Source of the DNA: an uncultured Faecalibacterium sp.
GTDB taxonomy: Bacteria; Bacillota; Clostridia; Oscillospirales; Ruminococcaceae
Direction of reading: 5' to 3'
DNA length: 23,755 nucleotides
NCBI GenBank assembly: GCA_934524985.1
Contig: CAKSYT010000022.1
Coordinates: 1-23,755 of the forward strand
This document shows, piece by piece, positions 13,768 through 22,780 of this stretch. The position numbers were made by a program, and so were the translations under genes. The notes beneath the pieces are model-generated. The model saw only the letters and a program-made list of their open reading frames with translations, ran no database searches and was not told the DNA's origin. Position 1 is the stretch's first letter; each line of letters starts with the position of its first letter.

Positions 13768-15171
13768 TTAGTCCGCAGCCTGGCAGAACAGACTGAAGGT
13801 GCGGTAAGCCATGTACAGGTCGGTCTTATGGATGACCTCGAAGGGAGAGTGCATGGACAGCACGGGCACGCCGAGGTCCAGCACCTTGATGCCACGGTTT
13901 GCCACATACTTGGCAATGGTGCCGCCGCCGCCCAGATCCAGACGGCCCATCTCGCCGATCTGCCATGCCACGTTGTTGGCATCCAGCATACGGGTGATGT
14001 CGCCCACCAGCTCGGCGTTGGCATCGCTGGCAGAGCTCTTGCCGCGGCTGCCGGTATACTTGAAGATGGCAATGCCGCGGCCGGCGTAGGTGCCGTTCTG
14101 CTTCTCGAAGGCGCTTGCCCAAGAGGGGTCGTAGGCGGCGGTCACGTCCGCAGACAGGCACACGCTGTTGCGGAAGGCCAGAATGTCGTCCTGACCGGCA
14201 GCACGGCAGAGCATCTGCATAAAGTGGAACACATACATGCTCTGCATACCGGTCACGCCGTCAGAGCCGATCTCTTCCTTATCGGTCAGCACGCAGATGG
14301 TGGTGTGCACAGGGTCCTTGGTCTCGATCTCAGCCAGCAGTGCGGGGTAAGCATCCACGCGGTCGTCGTGGCCGTAGGCACCGATCATGGAGCGGTCAAA
14401 GCCCACGTCCCGTGCCTTGCTGGCGGGCACGACCTCGATCTCGGCGCGGGTGAAGTCGCGCTCGGTGATGCCGTACTTCTGGTTCAGCAGAATGAGGGTG
14501 TTCAGCTTGACGGCCTCCTTGACGTCCTCTTCCTCCACCGTGTCAGAGCCGATGAGCACGTTCAGCTCCTCGCCCTTGATGCCCTCGCTGAGCTTGCGCT
14601 CGTTCTGCTCGGCACCCAGATGGGGCAGCAGGTCGGTGATGCAGAACACGGGATCGTTCTCGTCCTCACCGATGGCAAAGTTGACGCTGGAGCCGTCGGC
14701 GCGGGTGAACACGCCGTGGATGGCCAGCGGGATGGTAGCCCACTGGTACTTGCGCACGCCGCCGTAGTAGTGGGTGCGGAAGTAGCTCATGTGGTCAGAC
14801 TCGTACAGGGGGTTGGGGCGCAGGTCCAGACGGGGGCAGTCGGTGTGGGCGATGACCAGACGGAAGCCCTCCTCATAGGGCTTCTGACCGATGGTAGCCG
14901 CCACAACGGCCTTGTTTTCCTGAATGAAGTAGATCTTCTCGCCGGGGGCGTAGGCCTTTTTGGGCTCAAAAGCCTTGTAGCCGGCAGCCAGCAGCATCTG
15001 CTCGCTGACAACAGCAGCCTCGCGCTCGGTCTTGGCGCTGTCCATAAATTTCTTGTAGCCCTCGGCAAAGGCAGCAGCCTTTTCCTTTACGTCTGCCTGC
15101 TTGTCGGCAGCGTATTCGGGGGTGTAGAGCAGCTTTTCGGCGTACTCTTTTGCAGTAAGTTTCTCGCTCAT
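13768..15171 (-). CDS. M18 family aminopeptidase (aspartyl aminopeptidase type)
   Basis: A 467-residue cytoplasmic metallopeptidase that removes N-terminal, mainly acidic, residues in this family. Two-zinc ligands are visible: AHTDCPRLDLRP at 108-119 (His109, with Asp111 supporting), GHDDRVDAY near 267-275 (bridging Asp), KEEIGSDG at 298-305 (catalytic and ligand Glu pair), SADVTAAYDP at 340-349, and MHSPFEVIHKTD near 436 (final His). YGGVRKYQW near 136-144 is also typical. The ATG has AAGGAG upstream. It is the last gene of the run that starts with DUF951; the gap to the transglycosylase gene is 24 bases. Peptide turnover is the likely role. Substrate preference is inferred from the family. 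Confidence 0.93.
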   Translation of the reverse strand: MSEKLTAKEYAEKLLYTPEYAADKQADVKEKAAAFAEGYKKFMDSAKTEREAAVVSEQMLLAAGYKAFEPKKAYAPGEKIYFIQENKAVVAATIGQKPYEEGFRLVIAHTDCPRLDLRPNPLYESDHMSYFRTHYYGGVRKYQWATIPLAIHGVFTRADGSSVNFAIGEDENDPVFCITDLLPHLGAEQNERKLSEGIKGEELNVLIGSDTVEEEDVKEAVKLNTLILLNQKYGITERDFTRAEIEVVPASKARDVGFDRSMIGAYGHDDRVDAYPALLAEIETKDPVHTTICVLTDKEEIGSDGVTGMQSMYVFHFMQMLCRAAGQDDILAFRNSVCLSADVTAAYDPSWASAFEKQNGTYAGRGIAIFKYTGSRGKSSASDANAELVGDITRMLDANNVAWQIGEMGRLDLGGGGTIAKYVANRGIKVLDLGVPVLSMHSPFEVIHKTDLYMAYRTFSLFCQAAD

Positions 15172-15195
15172 GATTTTTTGCTCCTTAACTTTTTA

Positions 15196-15861
15196 TCATT
15201 GACCTGCGTACAGACGCTGATAGGTCTGGTAGCAGGCGGTGATCTTGTTGACGTAGTGGTGCATCTGGTTATAGGGGAAGCCTTGCAGGGTCTCCCCGTC
15301 TGCCGAGTGCTCTTCCATTTGCAGCAGCTGATCCACCGTGCCCCAGCCGCTGTGGTACGCCGCTGCCGCCGTGGATACATCCCCTTTGTAGCGTTCCATA
15401 CAAAGGTGCAGGTAATAGCACCCAAACCGGATGGCGGTTTCGGGGCTGTACAGGTCAGCAAAGGTCAGCTGCTCCTCCGGGGCGATCTTGCTGCGCATCC
15501 AGAGAAAAGTCTCCTCGGTCATCTGCATCAGGCCACGGGCGTCCACACTGGAGGTAGCCTGCGGGTCAAAGCCGCTTTCGGTGCGGATAAAGGCGTAGAC
15601 TAAAAGCGGGTCCAGCTCGTAGGCTGCTGCCCATTTTTCCACCAGCTGCTCGTACTTGCGGGGGTACAAAAACCGCTCTGCCCGGTTGTACGCAGTCGGC
15701 ACGGCATACACCGTAAGCACCACCGCCAAGCACAACGCAGCCAGCCGCAGCAGCCGCCGTCGGCGGCGCTGCTGTTTGCGAATACGCTGTTTTTCCCGCG
15801 CCGCGCGGCGCTCCCGGGCGGCGATGGGGTCGTAGGCTTTTTCATAATTTTGTTCGTTCAA
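15196..15861 (-). CDS. Membrane-anchored lytic transglycosylase (SLT domain)
   Basis: A 221-residue protein. A very basic stretch (about 15-37) precedes one membrane helix (about 38-57), so the rest faces the cell wall. The SLT domain (about 72-215) has the catalytic Glu95 in RTESGFDP, then ARGLMQMTEET (109-118), and AYHSGWGTV (169-177) where relatives have AYNAGPG. These enzymes cut the glycan strand of peptidoglycan to 1,6-anhydro ends. Its start overlaps the coaE stop by four bases, so the two are translationally coupled. Length and order match clostridial small transglycosylases. I see no substrate-specific domain. Confidence 0.9.
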   Translation of the reverse strand: MNEQNYEKAYDPIAARERRAAREKQRIRKQQRRRRRLLRLAALCLAVVLTVYAVPTAYNRAERFLYPRKYEQLVEKWAAAYELDPLLVYAFIRTESGFDPQATSSVDARGLMQMTEETFLWMRSKIAPEEQLTFADLYSPETAIRFGCYYLHLCMERYKGDVSTAAAAYHSGWGTVDQLLQMEEHSADGETLQGFPYNQMHHYVNKITACYQTYQRLYAGQ

Positions 15862-16475
15862 AGCGATGCCGTCACGCCCCCTTCTGCTTGCAGCTGCTCA
15901 CACAGGCGGGCGGCTGCGGCTTGCAGCGCCTCCAGCCCGGCATCGTTATGCAGGGTGTAGTCTGCCTGTGCGGTCAGGGTCTTTTCCGGGGTCTGGGCGT
16001 TCAGGCGGCGGGCGGCCATCTCCGGCGAGATGCCGTCTCGTGCCACGATGCGCGCCACGCTGGTCTCAAAGGGTGCGGTGACCACGCACAGGCGGTCGCA
16101 CTCAGCCTGTGCCGCCGTGCCCACGATGACCGCACCGTCCAGCACAAAAAGGGGCGCACCGGCGGCCTGTGCCGCACACTTTGCAGCCCGGATGCGTGCC
16201 TCGATGGCGGGGTGAGTCAGGCTGTCCAGCGCAGCCTTGCCCTCCGGGGTGGCAAAGGCGCGGTCAGCCAGCAAGCGGCGGTCCAGCGTGCCGTCCGGCT
16301 TTAAAATATCCCCGCCGAACCGCGCTGCAAGCTGCGGCAGCAACGGCGAGCCGGGCAGCAAGATTTCCCGGCTGAGCTGGTCGGCGTCTGCCAGCGGCAC
16401 GCCATGGGCGGCAAATACCGCTGTGACCGTGGACTTGCCGCAGCCGCTGCGCCCCGTGATGCCCAAGGTGATCAT
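15858..16475 (-). CDS. coaE: Dephospho-CoA kinase
   Basis: A 205-residue P-loop kinase that adds the 3'-phosphate to dephospho-CoA with ATP, the last step of coenzyme A synthesis. The Walker A motif is GRSGCGKS at 8-15. Also visible are DADQLSREIL near 30-39, the LTHPAIEARI helix near 86-95, and a lid region with RDGISPEMAARRLNAQ near 144-159. ADYTLHNDAG near 171-180 is the usual C-terminal pattern. It overlaps both neighbours by four bases (ATGA arrangements), showing tight coupling in the operon. Length is normal. The family assignment is secure. Confidence 0.95.
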   Translation of the reverse strand: MITLGITGRSGCGKSTVTAVFAAHGVPLADADQLSREILLPGSPLLPQLAARFGGDILKPDGTLDRRLLADRAFATPEGKAALDSLTHPAIEARIRAAKCAAQAAGAPLFVLDGAVIVGTAAQAECDRLCVVTAPFETSVARIVARDGISPEMAARRLNAQTPEKTLTAQADYTLHNDAGLEALQAAAARLCEQLQAEGGVTASL

Positions 16476-17506
16476 AGGTCGATCACCCGGAAGGCAGCAG
16501 CGCGGATGAGGCGGTTGTACACCGCCATGGACAGGCCGTCCTTCTGCGGGCAGCGGGCGTAGACCACGCCGTCGCCCTGCTCATCCAGCGCCCGCAGGGA
16601 GCGGAAGATGTGCTTTGCCTGATCGGCACCGTCCCCCTCGCGGCCGTACTCCACGCAGGGCACATCCAGCTTTGCGCTTTCGCCGGTAAAGCACAGGCAG
16701 CTGGGGTTCTCGTCTTTATGGGCGTCCACATAGGCCTTGAACTGCGCAAAGGTGCCGTTGAGCAGGGTCACATCGGCCTTGGGGGCGTAGTGTTTGTACT
16801 TCATGCCCGGGCTGCGCACCACAGCGCCCTCCGGCAGTTTTTCCAGAATAGCCTTGGACACCTCCACCTCTTCACCAAGGGCGCGTTCCAAGTCCTCCAG
16901 CGTGATATGACCGGGGCGGAACAGGGTGGGTTTCTCCCCCACCACCGACACCACAGTGCTCTCCACACCCACATCGCACTCGCCGCCGTCCAAAATCAGC
17001 GGCAGGCGGCCGTCCATATCGGTGAACACGTCCTGTGCGTTGGTGGGGCTGGGCTTGCCGGAAAGGTTGGCGCTGGGGGCGGCAAAGGCGCAGCCGCTCT
17101 GCTGGATGACCGCCCGCGCCACCGGGTGGCTGGGCATACGGATGCCCACGGTATCCAGCCCGGCGCAGCATTCATCCGCTACCTCCGGCCCGCGCGGCAT
17201 GATGATGGTCAGCGGCCCGGGGCAGAAGGCTGCCATCAGCAGCTGGGCGCGCTCCGGCACCTCGCTGACAAGACCCGGCAGCATCTCCGGCCCGGTGACG
17301 TGGACGATAAGGGGGTTATCCTGCGGGCGTCCCTTGGCCACAAAGATATTGCGCACCGCCTCACCGTTGCGGGCATCGGCGGCAATGCCGTAGACCGTCT
17401 CGGTGGGCAGGGCTACAAGCTGCCCCTGCCGCAGCAGCTGTGCGGCCTCGGCTACGCCTGCTTCATCGGCAGGCAAAACTCTGGTTTTGATTTCCATACG
17501 AATCAT
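16472..17506 (-). CDS. L-threonylcarbamoyladenylate synthase (Sua5 type)
   Basis: A 344-residue Sua5/YrdC protein. It makes threonylcarbamoyl-AMP from threonine, bicarbonate and ATP, the first step of the t6A modification of tRNAs that read ANN codons. The YrdC domain (about 15-205) shows LPTETVYGIAADA at 33-45, AKGRPQDNPLIVHV at 57-70 and PSANLSGKPSPT near 145-155. The rest (about 235-344) is the Sua5-specific C-terminal domain, which separates it from short YrdC proteins. The ATG at 17506 and that at 17497 are both possible; AGAAAG lies upstream of the first, though weakly. It lies between prfA and coaE, a translation-linked neighbourhood. Confidence 0.93.
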   Translation of the reverse strand: MIRMEIKTRVLPADEAGVAEAAQLLRQGQLVALPTETVYGIAADARNGEAVRNIFVAKGRPQDNPLIVHVTGPEMLPGLVSEVPERAQLLMAAFCPGPLTIIMPRGPEVADECCAGLDTVGIRMPSHPVARAVIQQSGCAFAAPSANLSGKPSPTNAQDVFTDMDGRLPLILDGGECDVGVESTVVSVVGEKPTLFRPGHITLEDLERALGEEVEVSKAILEKLPEGAVVRSPGMKYKHYAPKADVTLLNGTFAQFKAYVDAHKDENPSCLCFTGESAKLDVPCVEYGREGDGADQAKHIFRSLRALDEQGDGVVYARCPQKDGLSMAVYNRLIRAAAFRVIDL

Positions 17507-17577
17507 CGTTCTTTCTATCTGTAAAGTATTGTTGCTTGTCAGTCGTTTGGGTGGTTTTGCACCCGCAAAACCGGGGT

Positions 17578-18663
<1,086 letters not shown>

Positions 18664-18713
18664 CCTTGCAGTTCTCCTTACAAATTCGTTCCGGTTCGGG
18701 TGCGTTGGCCGCG

Positions 18714-18905
18714 CTACTGCGCAGTGCCGGGCTTTACCACCTTTTTGATGTTCTTTTCAATTTTGGCGCGGGGCAGCATGACCTCGCGTCCGCAGCCGGT
18801 GCAGCGGATCTTAAAATCCATGCCCACCCGCAGCACCTCGAAGCTGGATGCCCCGCAGGGGTGCTTTTTGCGGGTGAGGATGGTATCTCCCACAGCGATG
18901 TCCAT
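18714..18905 (-). CDS. Small DUF951 protein
   Basis: 63 residues, matching the DUF951 family pattern: VGDTILTRKKHPCGASSFEVL, then RVGMDFKIRCTGCGREVMLPR, then a basic tail (KIEKNIKKVV). The Cys of HPCG and the CTGC pair could bind metal as a zinc ribbon. The function of the family is unknown. The ATG at 18905 is preceded by AGAGG at slightly long spacing. A longer open frame to 19499 is not supported, because it overlaps the divergent S1 gene and the promoter. It is the first gene of the prfA operon; in other Firmicutes DUF951 genes are likewise found beside translation or chromosome genes. Confidence 0.85.
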   Translation of the reverse strand: MDIAVGDTILTRKKHPCGASSFEVLRVGMDFKIRCTGCGREVMLPRAKIEKNIKKVVKPGTAQ

Positions 18906-19001
18906 ATTTATCCGACCTCTCCCTTCTTTTCTGCCGCGCGATCGCCCGGCAGACCTTGTGTGTGCCGCCGCCCGCTGAGCGGGTGCTGCGCATACAGATA
19001 T

Positions 19002-19030
19002 AGTATAATGCAAAGCCGCACAAAATGCAA
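19002..19030 (-). promoter_or_regulatory. Promoter of the DUF951-prfA operon, with overlapping divergent -10 box
   Basis: On the minus strand TTGCAT (19025-19030), 17 bases and TATACT (19002-19007). A plus-strand TATAAT at 19004-19009 overlaps it and could serve the S1 gene (no good -35 seen). If both work, they would compete for the same DNA. Confidence 0.6.
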
Positions 19031-19106
19031 ATATCTGCGCACACTGCTGCATATCGTTGTAGCATCGCACAGAGACCCGAAAACCATATAGAAAGAGGAA
19101 TGAAAC

Positions 19107-20042
19107 ATGATGCAAGCTTATCGTACGGAAAACAGTTATCGTTCTGCCGCCCGCCTTTCTCCTGCCGAGCTGCGGGCTGCCATGGCCAGCGGCGAAATTT
19201 TGCAGGCCACTGCCCTTGCCTTTGACACCCGGCGGCAGCTGCGGTTTGAACTGGGCGGCGTAAAGGCGGTAATGCCTTTTGCCCAGTGCGCAGACGGTGC
19301 CGAGACGGGCACCGTGCGGGATATTGCGGTGCTGACCCGGGTGGGACGTCCCACCTGCTTTGTCATCGAGGGGCTGGACACGGACGAGGACGGCACACCC
19401 TGCTACCGGCTTTCCCGCGCAGAGGCGCAGCGGCTGTGCAAGGCAGAGTATCTGGATCCCCTTTCGCCCGGAGATATCCTGCCCTGCACGGTGACCCACA
19501 TCGAGCCGTTCGGCGCGTTTTGTGACGTAGGCTGCGGCATCAGCGCCCTGCTGCCCATCGACTGTATGTCGGTAAGCCGCATCTCCTCCCCTGCCGACCG
19601 GGTCAGCGTAGGGCAGCAGATCTTGTGTGCCATCAAAAACCGGGACGCACAGGGGCGCTTTGTGCTAACCATCCGGGAGCTGCTGGGCACATGGGCGGAG
19701 AACGCCGCCCGGTTCACCGTAGGCGAAACGGTGGTGGGCATCGTGCGCAGTGTGGAGGAATACGGCACCTTTGTGGAAATTGCGCCGAACCTTGCCGGTC
19801 TTGCGGAAAGCTGCACCGGTCTTGCGCCCGGGCAGGCGGTAAGCGTCTACATCAAAAACATTCTGCCGGAAAAGATGAAGATCAAGCTGGTCATTGTGAA
19901 CCATGCCCTGAGCCAGCCCCACCGGTTTGAGCTGCGGTACTTTGTCACCGAGGGACATCTGGACAAGTGGGTATACTCCACACCGGAATGCCCCAAGCGC
20001 ATTGAGACAGATTTTGCCGTTGCGGCTTGCAATCCGGGCTGA
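19107..20042 (+). CDS. S1 RNA-binding domain protein
   Basis: A 311-residue protein with repeated OB-fold S1 domains. One occupies about 28-110 (weak). One is clear at about 133-205 (PGDILPCTVTHIEPFGAFCDVG, then ALLPIDCMS), and one at about 215-285 (VGETVVGIVRSVEEYGTFVEI, then GLAESC). The pattern resembles a short ribosomal protein S1 homologue of Clostridia. It may assist mRNA binding by ribosomes or another RNA process; it cannot be assigned to a specific role. The ATG follows GAGGAA at about eight bases. It diverges from DUF951 and is followed by the DUF4364 gene after 108 bases and a hairpin. Confidence 0.85.
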   Translation: MMQAYRTENSYRSAARLSPAELRAAMASGEILQATALAFDTRRQLRFELGGVKAVMPFAQCADGAETGTVRDIAVLTRVGRPTCFVIEGLDTDEDGTPCYRLSRAEAQRLCKAEYLDPLSPGDILPCTVTHIEPFGAFCDVGCGISALLPIDCMSVSRISSPADRVSVGQQILCAIKNRDAQGRFVLTIRELLGTWAENAARFTVGETVVGIVRSVEEYGTFVEIAPNLAGLAESCTGLAPGQAVSVYIKNILPEKMKIKLVIVNHALSQPHRFELRYFVTEGHLDKWVYSTPECPKRIETDFAVAACNPG

Positions 20043-20071
20043 AAGCCTTTATACTAAGAGAAAGAGTTTTT

Positions 20072-20109
20072 GTCTGCCCGCTGCCCGCCCTTTACGCAGC
20101 GGTGCAGAC
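20072..20109 (+). terminator. Hairpin between the S1 gene and DUF4364
   Basis: GTCTGCCCGCTGC (20072-20084) pairs with GCAGCGG-T-GCAGAC (20096-20109) with a single bulged T, around an 11-base loop, followed by CTTTG. The T-run is weak, so termination may be partial. Confidence 0.5.
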
Positions 20110-20150
20110 CTTTGATACCATGTGAAAGCGCAAGGGGGATGTAAGGAACG

Positions 20151-20702
20151 ATGAGCGCCAATGATGCTTTTACCGCCGGTGTCCGTCCCGGCGGCCTGAC
20201 CAGCAGCACCGAGATCCGGCTGCTGCTGTGCTATCTGGTGAAAAACGCCGGTCCCATTACCCGGCAGGAGATCGAGAATGCCCTGATGGAGGAAGCCCTT
20301 GTCAACTATTTTGAGATCGGCTCCTGTCTGGACGATATCACAAAACAGGCACTGGTCACCCTGACCGGCGACAGCTACACCATTACCGATAAAGGCCGCA
20401 AGGTGGCGCAGGAGCTGGCCTACGACCTGCCCCGCACCGTACGGGAGCGGGCAGTCGCTGCTGTGCTGCGCTGCCAGACATGGGCCCGCAAGGAGGCCAA
20501 GTACAGCGCCCGCATCACCGAAAAGGCCGATGGTCACTGCACCGTGCGCTGCACCGTAAAGGGGCTGGACAGCGAGCTGTTCTGTCTGGAACTGGGCGCG
20601 CCCGACCGGCTGAGCGCCGAGCTGGTGAAAAAGCAGTTCATCCTGAAGGGCAACGAGATCTATCAGCTGCTCATCAACAAGCTGACCGAGGAAGAAAAAT
20701 AA
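20151..20702 (+). CDS. DUF4364 family protein
   Basis: 183 residues matching the clostridial DUF4364 family, which I know only as an uncharacterised protein. The first 90 residues resemble a winged helix: STEIRLLLCYLVKNAGPITRQEIENAL, then the YFEIGSCLDDI helix and YTITDKGRKVAQEL wing. The rest is mixed alpha/beta (CTVRCTVKGLDSELFCLEL). DNA binding is possible but unproven. The ATG lies after AAGGGGG and GTAAGG, about 10 bases upstream. It stands alone, between a leaky-looking hairpin and a strong terminator. Confidence 0.8.
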   Translation: MSANDAFTAGVRPGGLTSSTEIRLLLCYLVKNAGPITRQEIENALMEEALVNYFEIGSCLDDITKQALVTLTGDSYTITDKGRKVAQELAYDLPRTVRERAVAAVLRCQTWARKEAKYSARITEKADGHCTVRCTVKGLDSELFCLELGAPDRLSAELVKKQFILKGNEIYQLLINKLTEEEK

Positions 20703-20711
20703 GACAGAACG

Positions 20712-20758
20712 ATCCCCGCCCGCTGTAAGCAGAACTTACGGCGGGCGGGGATTTTTTT
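20712..20758 (+). terminator. Strong terminator after DUF4364
   Basis: An 18-bp stem (20712-20729 with 20735-20752, one G-U pair) with a CAGAA loop and a run of seven T (20752-20758). It lies between convergent genes; on the minus strand no clear T-run follows, so it is a weaker candidate for ending spoIVA. Confidence 0.92.
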
Positions 20759-20768
20759 CAGATACACC

Positions 20769-22262
20769 CTAGATCAGGATACAGATCAGCCCGGTGCAGC
20801 CCTCGTTGATGACCCGTTCCAGCGTTTCCTGCAGGCGGGTGCGGGCTTCCTGCGGGATGTGGAGCAGCTTGTTCTGCAAGCCGTCGTTCACCAGCTCATG
20901 CAGGCTTTTGCCGAAGATGTTGGACTCCCACAGCTGCACCGGGTCGTCCGCAAAGTCGGCCAGCAGGCTCTGCACCAGATCCTCGCTCTGCTTCTCTGTG
21001 CCTACGATGGGGCTCAGCTCGGTGTGGATGGTAGCTTTCATCATCTGGATGGAGGGCGCACAGGCTTGCAGCCGGACGCCACAGCGCCCGTCCTGATGCA
21101 CGATCTCCGGTGGTTCCAGATGCAGCTCGTCGATGGAGGGCATCACGATGCCGTAGCCGGTGGCTTCCACCTGCTCCAAGGCGCTGCGCACCTTCTCGTA
21201 GGCGCGTTTTGCGCGGGCAAGTTCCATGATGCAGGGCATCAGCCCGGCCTCATCCCCGATGTCCAGCCCGGTCTGCTCGCTGAGCACCTGATAAAAGATC
21301 TCCGGCTTCAGCTCCACACTTACCCGCACACTGCCGGCGGCAAGGTCTGCCCCTGCCACCGCCGAGCGCTGCACGGCTTCGCATTCCAACGCAGGGGTGT
21401 CCGTTCCAGTGGGCAGATCCTTCATGCGGGACACCCGCTCTGCCAGCTGCATGGCAGCTGCGTACACCTGTGCTTGCAACCAGTGCCCGGGCTCCAGCAT
21501 GGTCACCCAGCGGGGCAGGGCAAAATCCAGCTCCTGCACCGGAAACTCGTACAGCACCCGCCGCAAGATCTCCCCCAGCATGGCGGCGTCCAAGTCCACG
21601 CAGCTTACCGGTAGCACGGTGCGGCGGTAGTCCCGCGCCATGCCCTCGGCCAGCTGCCGGGTCTCCGGCGCGTCCGGGTGGGTGCTGTTGAGCAGGATGA
21701 TATAGGGCTTACCCAGCGCTTCCAGCTCGGTGATGACCCGCCTTTCCGCCTCTGCGTAGCCCGCCCGGGGGATATCGCTGACCGAACCGTCCGTAGTGAC
21801 CACCACCCCGATGGTGGAGTGCTCGCAGATCACCTTGCGGGTGCCGGTCTCTGCGGCAAGGTCAAAGGGCACCTCCTGCTCGAACCACGGGCTTTTGACC
21901 ATGCGGGGCTTTGCGTCCTCCTCGTGCCCCATGGCACCTTCCACCATGTAGCCCACGCAGTCGATCAGCCGCACCCGGCACGCCCCGCCGCCCTCCAGCT
22001 GCAAGGGCACGGCGGTCTCCGGGATGAACTTGGGCTCGGTGGTCATGATGGTGCGCCCCGCTGCAGACTGCGGCAGCTCGTCCCGGGCACGCTCCCGCGC
22101 GGCGGCAGAGCCGGACATGGCGGGCAGCACCAGCTGCTCCATGAACCGCTTGATAAAGGTGGATTTACCACTGCGCACCGGGCCCACCACACCGATGTAG
22201 ATATCCCCGCCGGTGCGTGCGCCGATCTCACGACAGATGCTGTTCTGTTCCTGTTTCTCCAA
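20769..22262 (-). CDS. spoIVA: Stage IV sporulation protein A
   Basis: A 497-residue SpoIVA, close to the Bacillus subtilis length (about 492). In sporulating bacteria this ATPase polymerises on the forespore surface as the base of the coat. Visible are Walker A GPVRSGKS (27-34), the TIMTTEPKF switch region (71-79), LIDCVGYMVEGA (99-110, Walker B-like), LLNSTHPD near 195, and the conserved C-terminal end CTGLICILI, needed for localisation in Bacillus. The start is TTG at 22262, supported by GGGGAG seven bases upstream and the usual N-terminus. A sigma-E-like promoter lies at 22325-22353. The gene shows no frameshift or decay. In Faecalibacterium-like organisms, regarded as non-sporulating, an intact copy is notable. 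No other sporulation gene is in the window. Confidence 0.96.
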   Translation of the reverse strand: MEKQEQNSICREIGARTGGDIYIGVVGPVRSGKSTFIKRFMEQLVLPAMSGSAAARERARDELPQSAAGRTIMTTEPKFIPETAVPLQLEGGGACRVRLIDCVGYMVEGAMGHEEDAKPRMVKSPWFEQEVPFDLAAETGTRKVICEHSTIGVVVTTDGSVSDIPRAGYAEAERRVITELEALGKPYIILLNSTHPDAPETRQLAEGMARDYRRTVLPVSCVDLDAAMLGEILRRVLYEFPVQELDFALPRWVTMLEPGHWLQAQVYAAAMQLAERVSRMKDLPTGTDTPALECEAVQRSAVAGADLAAGSVRVSVELKPEIFYQVLSEQTGLDIGDEAGLMPCIMELARAKRAYEKVRSALEQVEATGYGIVMPSIDELHLEPPEIVHQDGRCGVRLQACAPSIQMMKATIHTELSPIVGTEKQSEDLVQSLLADFADDPVQLWESNIFGKSLHELVNDGLQNKLLHIPQEARTRLQETLERVINEGCTGLICILI

Positions 22263-22324
22263 AGCCGTTCTCCCCTTCCTGTTGCGCTGCGCACCGCGCC
22301 CGTAGGGGTGGGTGTGCTCGTTGT

Positions 22325-22353
22325 ATCGTATGAAAAGGGAGCGTTTATTATGC
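22325..22353 (-). promoter_or_regulatory. Sigma-E-like promoter of spoIVA
   Basis: On the minus strand GCATAAT (22347-22353), 14 bases and CATACGAT (22325-22332). Bacillus sigma-E promoters have ATA in the -35 region and CATACANT at -10, with 16-18 bases between; this matches at all but one -10 position, with a 16-base distance. In Bacillus spoIVA is transcribed by sigma-E. Confidence 0.65.
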
Positions 22354-22356
22354 AGG

Positions 22357-22489
22357 GACGATTTTGAATGCCCTCCGCTTTGCTCTGGGCATAGTCAGCG
22401 GAAAAATTATTTTATAATTGCAATTGAGGAAAATCTGCGGATTTTCCTCAATTGCTTTTTCACGGAGGGGATCGTAAAGGGAAACAGCA
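22357..22489. repeat. Dispersed intergenic repeat, copy B, with UGCG-tetraloop hairpin
   Basis: Shares both flanks with 8973-9146: GACGATTTT then AATGCCCTCCGC and AGCGGAA on the left, and TTTTTCACGG and TCGTAAAGGGAAACAGCA on the right. The centre is a different but equivalent hairpin: 16 perfect pairs (22420-22435 with 22440-22455) capped by TGCG, followed by TTTTT, so it can end plus-strand transcription. Confidence 0.7.
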
Positions 22490-22492
22490 TTT

Positions 22493-22525
22493 GCAGCGCC
22501 ACTTTCTGCGAAAGTGTGGCGCTGC
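22493..22525. repeat. Stable hairpin next to copy B
   Basis: GCAGCGCCAC and TTTC (22493-22506) pair with GAAA and GTGGCGCTGC (22510-22525), a two-base bulge apart, around a three-base loop. It adjoins copy B directly. No T-run follows. Confidence 0.6.
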
Positions 22526-22560
22526 GGAAAAGGCTTTCCGTTTGCTTTTGGCGCGCCAAA

Positions 22561-22714
22561 CCCTCTCAGGCTCACATTCGTTCGCCAGCTCCCCCGAAGG
22601 GGAAGCTTTTTGCAGTAACGGCACAGTTTCCAGATAAAGTGCAAGCCTTGCGAATGCGTCAGAAGCTCCCCCTTTCGGGGGAGCTGGCAAATCCGAAGGA
22701 TTTAACTGAGAGGG
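22561..22714. repeat. 154-base palindromic element bounded by CCCTCTCAG inverted ends
   Basis: The left unit reads CCCTCTCAG (22561-22569), a spacer, then GCCAGCTCCCCCGAAGGGG (22584-22602). The right unit is its inverted counterpart, AAGCTCCCCC...GGGGGAGCTGGC (22663-22688), then CTGAGAGGG (22706-22714). The spacers differ (GCTCACATTCGTTC against an ATCC/GGAT hairpin). This resembles small non-coding palindromic repeats I associate with Faecalibacterium and relatives. It contains no gene. Together with copy B it fills most of the 518-base gap before the AspRS gene. Confidence 0.75.
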
Positions 22715-22724
22715 TGCACCCAAC

Positions 22725-22761
22725 AAAAAAAGAGCTGCCATGCGAAACACACAGCAGCTCT
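22725..22761 (-). terminator. Terminator of the AspRS gene
   Basis: AGAGCTGC (22731-22738) pairs with GCAGCTCT (22754-22761). On the minus strand it is followed by a run of T (22725-22730). It lies 20 bases past the AspRS stop. Confidence 0.85.
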
Positions 22762-22780
22762 CGGAAAGGTTTTTATAAAA

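Noticed and set aside
18714..19499. A 261-residue version of the DUF951 protein
   Set aside because: The extension overlaps the divergent S1 gene and the promoter region and is not conserved-looking; DUF951 proteins are about 60-70 residues.
22561..22714. CRISPR array
   Set aside because: There are only two units, in inverted orientation, with no regular spacers and no cas genes; it is a palindromic element.
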